Shown here: piece by piece, positions 32,346 to 40,733 of the stretch | How positions within the stretch are numbered: the stretch's first letter is position 1 | Layout: each line of letters opens with the position of its first letter | Origin: Phycisphaerae bacterium | GTDB lineage: Bacteria > Planctomycetota > Phycisphaerae > UBA1845 | Length of the DNA stretch: 64,000 bases | Assembly (NCBI GenBank): GCA_022072505.1 | Contig: JAJVHU010000013.1 | Location: 186,001 to 250,000, forward strand | Direction: 5' to 3' | Position numbers and translations under genes: made by a program | Notes under the pieces: generated by a model | The model's database searches: none | Told to the model about the DNA's origin: nothing | What the model saw: the letters and a program-made list of their open reading frames with translations, nothing else

Positions 32346-34403
32346 TCATTGAATTGACCCCCGAGTTCCGGTCGCCGCGGGGTCGCGGCGACGACGGACG
32401 AAGCCTTCGATCGCCTGATACTCAGGCAGTCCGAGTTTGTCATAAAGCCCGGCCGTGGCGCGATTGCGGTCTTCCGCCCGCTGCCAGAATTCGCGTGAAT
32501 CCGCCGGTCCCGGAAAAAGCGCGCGATCCTTCTGTGACTCGTGCTTGAAGATCGCGAAGCGCTTCCGCTCGACCTCGTCCGGGGACAGGGGGACCGCCAT
32601 CTCGATCTCGTGCGGCGCCCACTCCTGCCAGGCGCCGCGGTACAACCAGACTTCACACGCCTGCATCCACGGTTCCGCGTCGAGCGCCTCGACCGCCCGG
32701 AGGATCGCCCGCAGGCAGACCCGGTGCGTCCCGTGCGGATCGGACAGGTCGCCCGCGGCGTAGACCTGGTGCGGTTGAATGCGCTCCAGCAGATCGCGGA
32801 TCAGCCGCACGTCCTCGTCGCCGATCGGCTTCTTGCGCACCCGGCCGGTTTCGTAGAAGGGCAGATCCAGGAAGTGAATGTTCTCCGGGCGGACGCCGGA
32901 GTAGAACGCGGCGGCGCGGGCCTCCGTCCGGCGGATCAGCGCCTTGATCCGCTGAAGCTCCGGGCTGTCCACCTCGCCGGGTTTCTTCTCCGAGAGAAAC
33001 GCCTGAACACGCTCGGCGATCCGTCGCGCTTCGCGCGCCCCCTCGTCGAAGCGGAACGCGCGCCCGAACTCCACGGCGAAATCCAGGTGCCGCCGGGCGG
33101 CCTCGTCCCAGACCGCGATGTTGCCGGACGTCTGATACGCCACGTGAACCTCGTGCCCCTGGCGGCAGAGACGGATCAGCGTCCCTCCCATCGAAATCAC
33201 GTCGTCATCCGGATGCGGGGAGAAGACGACGACGCGCTTCGGAAAGACCGAAGACGCATGTCGAAAAAGATCAGGTCCGCCGCTTCGGGCCGCAGCCGGC
33301 GGCGACTCGTCAGCGCGGACGTCCGGTGAGGCGGTCGCGGATCCGGGGGGCTTTCCGCCCGGCCAACCCGTGATCGTCTGCTGCAGCGACCGGAACACCT
33401 GAATGTTGACGTCGTACGCCGAGCCCCTCGCAGCCAGCAGCTCCTGCAGCCCGTTTTCGCTGTAATCCGCGTCCGTCAGCTTGAGGATCGCCTTGTCGAG
33501 CTTCAGCGACAACCAGATCACCGCCCGACGTGTCGTCGGGGAATCCCAGGTCAGACCCGCCTCCTCCAACCGATCCGCAAGCCACGGCGTCTTGAACCGC
33601 GACAGCTCCGCGGCTGCCGCCGGGTCCGTCACGAACACGGCGTTCGGATGTTCGCGCAGGAAACCGGCCGTCACCGCCGAACTGATCGGCTCCTCAACGG
33701 CGCGGCGGAGGATCTCGGCTTTGTGCTCTCCGAACGCCAGAAGGATGATCCGCCGCGCTTCGAGGATCGTCCCGACGCCCATCGTGATCGCGCGGCGCGG
33801 CACGTTCGCCTCGCCGAAGAAGTCGCTCGCCGCGTCCATCCGGGTCACGCGATCCAGCGTGACGAGCCTCGTGCGACCCTCTCGCGCGGATCCCGGCTCG
33901 TTGAAGCCGATGTGTCCGGTCCGCCCGATGCCCAGCAGTTGCAGGTCAATCCCGCCCGCCTCGGCGATCCGGCGCTCGTACTCCCGGCAGTGCTCGGACA
34001 CGCGCTCGATCGACAGGCGTCCGTCGGGAACATGCGTGTTGGCCGGGTCGAGATCGACGAGATCAAAAAGGTTCTCGTTCATGAAGCGCCGGTAGGACTG
34101 AAGCGAGTCCGGCGGCATCGGCCAGTATTCGTCGAGATTGAACGTTACGACGCTGCGGAAGCTGAGCCCTTCCTGCTGATGCAGGCGCACCAGTTCGTCG
34201 TACACGCCCTGCGGCGTGGAACCGGTGGCCAGACCCAGAACGGCGCGCTGCCCCCGCGACGCTTTCGACCGGATCAGCTCCGCGATCTGCGCCGCGACGG
34301 CGCGCCCCGCGGCTTCACTGGACTCCTGCACGACGACCTTCGCCGCGGGGGCTTCCGCGCCATCGTCGGGATCCTTCGAGACTGAGCAGGCGGAGATCCT
34401 CAT
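32346..34403 (-). CDS. Glucosamine-6-phosphate deaminase fused to a LmbE/PIG-L-type domain
   Basis: The 685-residue protein has two domains. Residues about 20-275 are NagB-like: GLATGSTPQGVYDEL (phosphate loop), FNLDEYWPM with the catalytic Asp, and LLGIGRTGHIGFNEPGS with the ring-opening His. After a linker, residues about 400-640 form a PIG-L/LmbE deacetylase-like domain with the zinc motif FSPHPDDDVISMGG and the later SDPHGTHR. NagB turns glucosamine-6-phosphate into fructose-6-phosphate and ammonia; PIG-L proteins remove acetyl groups from N-acetylglucosamine derivatives. The fusion is therefore consistent with consecutive amino-sugar steps, though this is inferred. The start at 34403 has a weak ribosome-binding site. 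Confidence 0.85.
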   Translation of the reverse strand: MRISACSVSKDPDDGAEAPAAKVVVQESSEAAGRAVAAQIAELIRSKASRGQRAVLGLATGSTPQGVYDELVRLHQQEGLSFRSVVTFNLDEYWPMPPDSLQSYRRFMNENLFDLVDLDPANTHVPDGRLSIERVSEHCREYERRIAEAGGIDLQLLGIGRTGHIGFNEPGSAREGRTRLVTLDRVTRMDAASDFFGEANVPRRAITMGVGTILEARRIILLAFGEHKAEILRRAVEEPISSAVTAGFLREHPNAVFVTDPAAAAELSRFKTPWLADRLEEAGLTWDSPTTRRAVIWLSLKLDKAILKLTDADYSENGLQELLAARGSAYDVNIQVFRSLQQTITGWPGGKPPGSATASPDVRADESPPAAARSGGPDLFRHASSVFPKRVVVFSPHPDDDVISMGGTLIRLCRQGHEVHVAYQTSGNIAVWDEAARRHLDFAVEFGRAFRFDEGAREARRIAERVQAFLSEKKPGEVDSPELQRIKALIRRTEARAAAFYSGVRPENIHFLDLPFYETGRVRKKPIGDEDVRLIRDLLERIQPHQVYAAGDLSDPHGTHRVCLRAILRAVEALDAEPWMQACEVWLYRGAWQEWAPHEIEMAVPLSPDEVERKRFAIFKHESQKDRALFPGPADSREFWQRAEDRNRATAGLYDKLGLPEYQAIEGFVRRRRDPAATGTRGSIQ

Positions 34404-34498
34404 TGTCAGGTTCCGACGGTTCCGTCCGCCTCTTTTCGGGAGAGGGCGGACGCCCGCGATGATGTTAACGCGAGGAACACACCCTGTCGTGCGCGTCT

Positions 34499-34527
34499 TG
34501 CCCGCGCGCGCCGGCGAGGTTAGAACC
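34499..34527 (+). promoter_or_regulatory. Promoter of the mutS2-like gene
   Basis: TTGCCC (34499-34504) and TAGAAC (34522-34527) are 17 bp apart and end about 30 bp before the TTG start, in the divergent region with the NagB fusion gene. Confidence 0.5.
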
Positions 34528-34558
34528 CGTCCACCCTGAAGGGACGGGACACGTCGCA

Positions 34559-36475
34559 TTGCGTCAGGAATCCCTCGACAAGCTCAACTTTGATCACGTG
34601 CGCCAGAAAGTCGCCGACGAGTGCGCCTGCGCGCTGGGCAAGCGGCTGGCGCGGTCGATCCTCCCGACCTCGGACCCGCACACCGTCCGCGCCTGGCTGG
34701 ATCAGGGTCGCCAGTTCGCCGAGGTGGCGGAGGAGATCGGACCGCCCCCGATGGCGGGGGTGCATGACATCCGGCCGGAGATTCAGGCGACCAGTCTGCC
34801 CGCGCCGCTGGAAGGCGACGCGCTGGCCCGGGCGGCTGAGACGCTGGCCGCCACCGCCGCGATCCGGACGTGGTTCTCCCGCGTCGACGAGCGCGCCGTC
34901 GCCGTCCGCCGGCTGGGCGAGCGGATTGACGACTTCAGCACGCTTGCCCGGCTCATCAACGACGCGGTGGATCCGCGCGGTCGCGTGCTCGATCACGCCA
35001 GCCCGAAGCTGCGCACGATCCGGCGGACGATCGACGAGGCCCACGACCGGATCAACATCGCGTTCGACCGCATCCTGCGGCAGACCTCGATGCAGCGGAT
35101 GCTCCAGTACTCCGGAACGACGTTTCATCACGATCGCGTCGTCCTGCCGCTGCGCGCCGAGCATCGCGGGCGCATCCCGGGCATCATTCACCGGACGTCG
35201 GACTCCGGCGCGACGCTCTTCGTTGAACCGTCCGAGGTCGTCGAGATCAACAACACGATCATCCGCCTCAAGGAGGAGGAGCAGAAGGAGATCACGCGCA
35301 TCCTGCGCGAGTTGACGACGGAGCTGCATCGCTACGCCAGGGAAATCCTCGCCACGCTCGGCGCGCTGGCGCTGCTGGATCTTAACCGCGGGAAGTGGCT
35401 TTACGGACGCAGCCGCGCCTGCGTCTTCCCGATCGTCAGCGACGACGGCGCGTTGGACCTCGTGCAGGCACGGCATCCGGTTCTGATCGACTTGTTCGCC
35501 GCCGAGGACGCCCCGCCCGCAACGCGCCGCCGCGTCGTTCCGGTGGACGTTCGCCTCGGCATCGACTTCGACGCCCTCGTCATCACCGGTCCGAACACGG
35601 GGGGGAAAACCGTCGTCCTCAAGACCGTCGGGCTTTGCGCGCTGATGGCGCAGGCCGGGCTGCCGATCCCCGCCGACGAGGGCTCGCGTGTCCCGGTGTA
35701 CAAGGACGTTTTCGTGGACATCGGGGATGAGCAGAGCCTGCATCAGTCGTTGTCCACCTTCAGTTCACACCTGTCCAACCAGCTCGACATTCTGCGCCGC
35801 AGCGGTCCGCGGACGCTCGTCCTGATCGACGAACTCGGCGCGGGCACGGACCCGGACGAGGGTGCGGCGATCGGCCGCACCGTGATCGCGGAGCTGCTGC
35901 AGCAGGGCGCGCGCATCATCGTGACGACGCACCTTTCCGCGCTGAAGGCGATCGCGTACGCGCTGCCCCGGGTGGACAACGCCTCCGTCGAGTTCGACGT
36001 GGCGACGCTGCGACCGGCGTACCGGCTTCTGATGGGCGAGCCCGGCAACAGCAACGCCCTGATCATCGCGGAGCGCCTCGGCATGACGCCTCGGCTTGTC
36101 CAGCAGGCGCGCAGTCACCTCGACGAACGCCACCGCGCGCTGGATCAGGCGATCCGCGGAACGCTCCGCTCGCGGCGCGAGGCCGAGGAGGCGCTCAAGA
36201 CGGCGCGGCGGGCGGCGCTTGAAGCCGACCGCGCCCGCAAGGAGTTCGAGGACAAGCAGCTCGAACTGGAGATGCAGCGTGAGGCGCACGAAGCCTGGTC
36301 GCGCTGGGTTTCGACGCTGAAGGGCGGCGAGACGGTCTACGTCCGCAGCTTCGAGCAGACCGGTCGCCTCGTTCGCGTGCAGCTTCACAAACAAACCGCG
36401 CTGGTCGCGGTCGGCGCGTTCGAGGTGGATGTGCCGCTGGCTGAGTTGTCCGTCGTACCCGCGAAATCCGGTTGA
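34559..36475 (+). CDS. mutS2: MutS2-family DNA-binding ATPase lacking the Smr domain
   Basis: The 638-residue protein has the MutS2 core/clamp region (opening LDKLNFDHVRQKVADEC), then the ABC-type ATPase with Walker A GPNTGGKT at 344-351, FSSHLSNQL, Walker B TLVLIDELGAGTDP and VTTHLSALK. A coiled-coil segment (about 515-590) and a short beta module follow. Full-length MutS2 of about 780 residues ends in a Smr nuclease domain, which is absent here with an ordinary stop. MutS2 suppresses recombination or rescues collided ribosomes, depending on the species. It starts at a TTG; its stop overlaps the trp promoter. Confidence 0.88.
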   Translation: MRQESLDKLNFDHVRQKVADECACALGKRLARSILPTSDPHTVRAWLDQGRQFAEVAEEIGPPPMAGVHDIRPEIQATSLPAPLEGDALARAAETLAATAAIRTWFSRVDERAVAVRRLGERIDDFSTLARLINDAVDPRGRVLDHASPKLRTIRRTIDEAHDRINIAFDRILRQTSMQRMLQYSGTTFHHDRVVLPLRAEHRGRIPGIIHRTSDSGATLFVEPSEVVEINNTIIRLKEEEQKEITRILRELTTELHRYAREILATLGALALLDLNRGKWLYGRSRACVFPIVSDDGALDLVQARHPVLIDLFAAEDAPPATRRRVVPVDVRLGIDFDALVITGPNTGGKTVVLKTVGLCALMAQAGLPIPADEGSRVPVYKDVFVDIGDEQSLHQSLSTFSSHLSNQLDILRRSGPRTLVLIDELGAGTDPDEGAAIGRTVIAELLQQGARIIVTTHLSALKAIAYALPRVDNASVEFDVATLRPAYRLLMGEPGNSNALIIAERLGMTPRLVQQARSHLDERHRALDQAIRGTLRSRREAEEALKTARRAALEADRARKEFEDKQLELEMQREAHEAWSRWVSTLKGGETVYVRSFEQTGRLVRVQLHKQTALVAVGAFEVDVPLAELSVVPAKSG

Positions 36476-36501
36476 CGTCGAGGGCGAGGACCGGGTAGAA
36501 T
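36472..36501 (+). promoter_or_regulatory. Promoter of the trp operon
   Basis: TTGACG (36472-36477, overlapping the mutS2 stop codon) and TAGAAT (36496-36501) are 18 bp apart. Transcription should start near 36508, almost at the leader-peptide ATG (36509). Confidence 0.65.
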
Positions 36502-36508
36502 GCGCGGC

Positions 36509-36583
36509 ATGTTCGGGTACAACCTTGCGATCGATCACGGCTGGCGGCGGACCTTCTCGGTGGGACGGGGTCGTTGCGCCTGA
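36509..36583 (+). CDS. trpL: trp leader peptide, possibly leaderless
   Basis: This 24-residue frame reads MFGYNLAIDHGW, then RRTFSVGRGRCA and TGA (36581-36583). It has a Trp codon at 36542-36544 and also Phe and Tyr. It lies between the trp promoter and a terminator. Because the predicted start of transcription is at or just before this ATG, the message may be leaderless; the in-frame ATG at 36500 is part of the -10 box. A ribosome held at the Trp codon would leave 36564-36572 free, while one at the stop codon would cover it. One Trp codon is fewer than in classical leaders. Confidence 0.65.
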   Translation: MFGYNLAIDHGWRRTFSVGRGRCA

Positions 36584-36644
36584 CCGGCGCCGGGGAAATG
36601 AGCGGACGATTCTGACCCGTCGATGTCAAACGGCGGGTTTTTTT
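36564..36644 (+). terminator. trp attenuator: terminator with competing antiterminator
   Basis: The terminator stem ACCCGTCG (36615-36622) with CGGCGGGT (36631-36638) is followed by a run of seven T. The alternative pairing is GACGGGGTC (36564-36572, inside trpL) with GACCCGTC (36614-36621), with one bulged G. The two structures share 36615-36621 and so exclude each other. This is the geometry of transcription attenuation controlled by translation of trpL. Confidence 0.75.
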
Positions 36645-36711
36645 GTTGCCTGAGACGCCGGGCGAGCACGAACGTCGCGGCGTTGTTCAAACCGATCAGA
36701 CAGACACCGGC

Positions 36712-38334
36712 ATGAACGCGTCAGACACGAAACTGAAGTTCTTCTGTGTCCGCCGCACGCTCCCGGTCGCCGCGGACGCGCAGGCGCTTTTTTCGTCCCT
36801 GACCGACCGAGGAACGGCGACCGGCGCGGTTCTGCTTCAATCCTCCGACAATATTCCGCGCTACGGCGAGCGAAGCCTCGCCGCCGTCGGCGCCAGCCTT
36901 CGCATCAGCGGACGGAACGACGCCTACCGCATCGAGGCGCTCGACAATCGCGGACGGATCCTCATCCCGATCCTCGCCGGAAGGCTCAGGCCGATCTCCC
37001 GCGAGCTGGCGCCGATCCTTGCCGCGGCGGGAGATGCGGTCGGGGTCGCCGGCCGGTTCGACATCGACCGACGGTCCGTCAGCGGACGGGAGCGACCCCT
37101 GCGGCGCAATGCGATGGACGTTCTGCGCCAGGTCGCCTTCCTTGCCCCGGATGAGGACAGGCCCGATGTCCCCAGCCACGGGTGTTTCGGCGCGTTCGCG
37201 TACACCTTCGTTCACCAGTACGAGCAGTTCGAGCGGAATCCGCGCGAGGGGCTGGACGAACCGGACTACGTGTTCTTCCTGGCCACGCGTTTGATTGTCA
37301 TCGACCACGCGAGCGGCGCAACGCACCTGGCGTCCAGCGTTCCGGTCGTTCCGGGAGCGGAACTGGCTCCGCTGCTCAACGAGGCGGAAGAAGACGTGCG
37401 GCGGATGACCGCGGCGGCGACCGCGCCGGCGCCTGCCGGCGGGGGAACCTGGCGCCTCGGTAACGTCGAATCCGACGTCGGCCGTGAAACGTATTGCGAG
37501 AACGTCACCCGGATTCAGCGCGACATTGAAGCCGGCCGGGCGTACCAGGTCGTATACGGTCGGCGCCTGTCCGCGCCGTTCGAGGGGTCGCCGCTGGACG
37601 TCTACGCGCGTCTGTCGCGCACGAACCCGTCGCCTTACATGTTCTACATCAATGACGGCGACGGCGTCCTGCTGGCGGCGTCGCCCGAGATGGCGGTGCG
37701 CGCCGAGCCCGGTCCGACCGGCACGATCGTCGAGCTTCGTCCGATTGCGGGCACGAAACCGCGCGGGTTCATCGACGGGCGCATCGACCCGCTCACCGAT
37801 GTCAAATACGAAACCGCGCTGAAGATCGACCCGAAGGAACTGGCGGAGCACACGATGCTCGTCGATCTGGCGCGCAACGATCTGGCCAGCGTCTGCCGTC
37901 CGGGCACGACGCAGGTCACGGATCCTTTCGTGGTTGAGAAATACTCGCACGTGCAACATCTGGTCAGCAGCGTCAGCGGCGTCCTCCGCGAGCCTCTCGA
38001 CGGGCTTCACGCCTACCTGGCGACGATGAACATGGGGACCGTGACGGGCGCCCCGAAACTGGAGGCGATGAAGATCATCAACGCCCTGGAGGCGTCCGAA
38101 CGCGGGTTCTTCGGCGGGGCCGCAGGTTACCTCTTTCCGGACGGACGGCTGGACACAGCCTTGATCATCCGCGCGGCCCGTTTCAAGCGGGGACGGGCCT
38201 ACGTCCGCGCGGCGGCGGGCATCGTCGCGGACAGCGTTCCCGAAAGTGAGTGGACCGAGACGGAGAGCAAGGCCGCCGCCACGATCCGCGCGCTGCGTGG
38301 ACCGACGGACGCTTCATCGGAGGACGCCGCATGA
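36712..38334 (+). CDS. trpE: Anthranilate synthase component I
   Basis: The enzyme makes anthranilate from chorismate with TrpG. The 540-residue protein has the feedback-binding segment LLQSSDN (41-47) where TrpE proteins have the LLES-type motif that binds tryptophan, and the catalytic chorismate-binding domain with LRPIAGTKPRG, DLARNDLASVCRPGTTQV, and GTVTGAPKLEAMKII. The start at 36712 is chosen after the attenuator; the frame is open back to 36643 but that would begin in the terminator. The ribosome-binding site is weak. Its end overlaps trpG by 4 bp. Confidence 0.94.
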   Translation: MNASDTKLKFFCVRRTLPVAADAQALFSSLTDRGTATGAVLLQSSDNIPRYGERSLAAVGASLRISGRNDAYRIEALDNRGRILIPILAGRLRPISRELAPILAAAGDAVGVAGRFDIDRRSVSGRERPLRRNAMDVLRQVAFLAPDEDRPDVPSHGCFGAFAYTFVHQYEQFERNPREGLDEPDYVFFLATRLIVIDHASGATHLASSVPVVPGAELAPLLNEAEEDVRRMTAAATAPAPAGGGTWRLGNVESDVGRETYCENVTRIQRDIEAGRAYQVVYGRRLSAPFEGSPLDVYARLSRTNPSPYMFYINDGDGVLLAASPEMAVRAEPGPTGTIVELRPIAGTKPRGFIDGRIDPLTDVKYETALKIDPKELAEHTMLVDLARNDLASVCRPGTTQVTDPFVVEKYSHVQHLVSSVSGVLREPLDGLHAYLATMNMGTVTGAPKLEAMKIINALEASERGFFGGAAGYLFPDGRLDTALIIRAARFKRGRAYVRAAAGIVADSVPESEWTETESKAAATIRALRGPTDASSEDAA

Positions 38335-38927
38335 CCCGCCCGTCGCGTCCCGTGCTTTTCATCGATAATGAGGACTCGTTCGTCTACAACCTGGTGGACG
38401 CCTGCGAGACCGCCGGGTGCGTCGTGGACGTCTTTCGTGGGGACTGGCCGCTGGACGAGGCGCTGCGGTACCTCGAGCGCGAACGCCCGCGCCTGCTGGT
38501 GTTGTCTCCCGGTCCTTGCGGACCTCGCGACGCCCGCCTGGCGATGCAGCTTCTTGCCGCCGCGTCGGAGGAACTTCCGATCTTCGGGGTCTGCCTCGGA
38601 CACCAGTGCGTCGTCGAGCACTTCGGAGGGCGGGTCGAACCGACGGGCGCCCCCTGCCACGGCAAAGCCGCGCAAATCCGGCATGACGGCGGACCGCTCT
38701 GGGAAGGGATCGAAAACCCCTTCCCGGCTGGTCGATATCATTCCCTGGCGGCGTCGCGGGTTCCTGACGCCCTCGCGGTGACGGCGACGCTGGGCAACCT
38801 GGTGATGGCGGTGCGGCATCGGACGCGCCCGATCTTCGGCGTGCAGTTTCACCCGGAAAGCGTGCTGACGCCGTCGGGACATCGGTTGTTGCACAATGTG
38901 CTGACGCGCCTGGGAGACGACCGGTGA
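38331..38927 (+). CDS. trpG: Anthranilate synthase component II (glutamine amidotransferase)
   Basis: The 198-residue class I glutamine amidotransferase supplies ammonia to TrpE. The nucleophile is Cys88 in GVCLGHQ, with His174 and Glu176 in FHPES completing the triad; the oxyanion strand LSPGPCGP is at 59-66. The opening VLFIDNEDSFVYNLV is typical of TrpG/PabA. It overlaps trpE and trpD by 4 bp on each side, so translation is coupled. It may also serve folate synthesis if no separate PabA exists; that cannot be judged here. Confidence 0.93.
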   Translation: MTRPSRPVLFIDNEDSFVYNLVDACETAGCVVDVFRGDWPLDEALRYLERERPRLLVLSPGPCGPRDARLAMQLLAAASEELPIFGVCLGHQCVVEHFGGRVEPTGAPCHGKAAQIRHDGGPLWEGIENPFPAGRYHSLAASRVPDALAVTATLGNLVMAVRHRTRPIFGVQFHPESVLTPSGHRLLHNVLTRLGDDR

Positions 38928-39961
38928 ACACCGATCTGGAAGACCTGCTGCAAAGTCTGGAACGCGGCCGGATCCTGCCGGTGGCGGACGCCGCGCGGGC
39001 GATGATCGACATCGCCGAGGGCCGCGCGCCGGTCCCCGAACTTGTTCGGTTTCTTCAAGCGTACAACCGGCGTCCACCGGCCGCGCACGAGATCGCCGCG
39101 TTCGTCGAAGTTCTCCGGGCGCGCATGATCCGCGTGAACGCGCCGGCGGAGAACACCTTGTGCAATTGCGGCACGGGCGGCGACGGCCGAGGCTCGATCA
39201 ACGTCTCGACGACCGCCGCCTTCATCATCGCCGCCGCCGGCGTGCCCGTCGCAAAACACGGCAACCGCTCCGTCTCCAGCCGCTGCGGCAGCACCGACTG
39301 CCTGGCGGCGATGGGCGTGCGGGCCTGCCGGACGCCCGTCGAGGCGGAGGCGCTGCTGACGGAACACGACCTTTGCTTCCTTAACGCGCCGGATTTTCAC
39401 CCGGCGTTGCGGCACGCGGTCGAAGCCCGCCGGACGCTGGCCGCGCGCGGAGAGCGTTCGCTTTTCAACCTGCTCGGTCCTCTGCTGAATCCCGCCTCCG
39501 TGAAGCGGCAATGCCTCGGCGTGTATGACCCGGCGCTGCTGGAGACGCTCGCTGAGGTGCTGGTGCAGTTCGGCGTCACCAAGGGATTCGTCGTCCACGG
39601 CGACGGATATGACGAAGTGAGCCTGACCGGAGCGTCCCGTCTTGCGTGGATCAACAACGGCCAGAGCGCCGCGCGGACCTTCGTCCCTGAAGAACTCCGC
39701 CTGCGACGCACCGAACCGGAATCCCTGCGCGGCGGCGACGCCGCGACGAACGCCCGGATCGCGGATGAAGTGCTTTCCGGTACGAGAACCGGACCGGTCG
39801 CGGATGTCGTCCTCCTCAATGCCGCCGCGGGCATCGTCGCGGGGTGGACCGACGGGCTCGAACTGGCGGAGGCGCTCGACCTGGCGCGCGAGGCCGTCGC
39901 TTCCGGAAAGGCCAAGGCGAAGCTCGACGCTCTCAGAAAGGCGGCGCCGGCGGATGCTTGA
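38924..39961 (+). CDS. trpD: Anthranilate phosphoribosyltransferase
   Basis: The enzyme transfers phosphoribose from PRPP to anthranilate. The 345-residue protein has the glycine-rich CGTGGDG loop, the NVSTTAAF segment, KHGNRSVSSRCGS, and the second substrate region HPALRHAVEARR and FNLLGPLLNPA. It starts at a GTG overlapping the trpG stop by 4 bp. It is a stand-alone TrpD, not fused to TrpG as in enteric bacteria. It overlaps trpC by 8 bp. Confidence 0.94.
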   Translation: MNTDLEDLLQSLERGRILPVADAARAMIDIAEGRAPVPELVRFLQAYNRRPPAAHEIAAFVEVLRARMIRVNAPAENTLCNCGTGGDGRGSINVSTTAAFIIAAAGVPVAKHGNRSVSSRCGSTDCLAAMGVRACRTPVEAEALLTEHDLCFLNAPDFHPALRHAVEARRTLAARGERSLFNLLGPLLNPASVKRQCLGVYDPALLETLAEVLVQFGVTKGFVVHGDGYDEVSLTGASRLAWINNGQSAARTFVPEELRLRRTEPESLRGGDAATNARIADEVLSGTRTGPVADVVLLNAAAGIVAGWTDGLELAEALDLAREAVASGKAKAKLDALRKAAPADA

Positions 39962-40733
39962 CGTGATCCTGCGGCACAAGAGGGCCGAGATCCCGCGGCT
40001 TCCTGAGGTTTCCGCGGACGGGGCTCGACCCTGCGACCGTGATTTCCGGGCTGCGCTGACGGTTCCCGGACTGTCCTTCATCACCGAGGTCAAGCGGCGA
40101 TCCCCTTCCGGCGGAGACCTGGCGCCGAACACCGACCCGGTGGCGCAGGCGATGGCGTATGTCGCCGGCGGTTGCGCGGCGATCTCCGTATTGACCGACG
40201 CGCGATTTTTCGGCGGATCGTTCGACGACCTGGCGCGCGTCGCGGCGGCCGTTTCCGTGCCCGTCTTGTGCAAGGACTTCATCCTGGATGAGCGCCAGGT
40301 GCGGCTTGCACGGAAGTGCGGCGCAGCCGCCTGTCTGCTGATCGCCGCCGCCCTGTCCGATCCGGACCTTCGATCGCGGATCGAAGCCGTCCGCCTTCTG
40401 CGCATGACGCCGCTGGTCGAGGTTCACGACGAGGCTGAGCTGGCGCGGGCGATCGACGCCGGCGCCGACGTCATCGGCGTCAACAACCGCAACCTGAGAA
40501 CGATGGCGGTCGACCTGACGACGGTTTCTCGTCTGACGCCGCGCGTGCCGTCAGGGTGCGTGCTGGTGGCCGAGTCCGGGTATGACTCGGGGGAGGCGCT
40601 GCGTCGCCTTCCGAAGCGCGCGGACGCCGTGCTGATCGGCAGCGCGCTGATGCGGTCCGGGAACCCGGCGGAAACGCTGCGCGGCTGGCGCGCGGCGCTG
40701 GAGACGAAGCACACCCGTCCGGAGCGGATATGA
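39954..40733 (+). CDS. trpC: Indole-3-glycerol phosphate synthase
   Basis: The 259-residue TIM barrel closes the indole ring from CdRP. Conserved pieces include [44 protein letters not shown] and GVNNRNL, and the phosphate-binding end ESGY plus IGSALM. There is no fused TrpF domain. The start at 39954 lies inside the end of trpD, and the end overlaps trpB by 4 bp. Confidence 0.94.
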   Translation: MLDVILRHKRAEIPRLPEVSADGARPCDRDFRAALTVPGLSFITEVKRRSPSGGDLAPNTDPVAQAMAYVAGGCAAISVLTDARFFGGSFDDLARVAAAVSVPVLCKDFILDERQVRLARKCGAAACLLIAAALSDPDLRSRIEAVRLLRMTPLVEVHDEAELARAIDAGADVIGVNNRNLRTMAVDLTTVSRLTPRVPSGCVLVAESGYDSGEALRRLPKRADAVLIGSALMRSGNPAETLRGWRAALETKHTRPERI

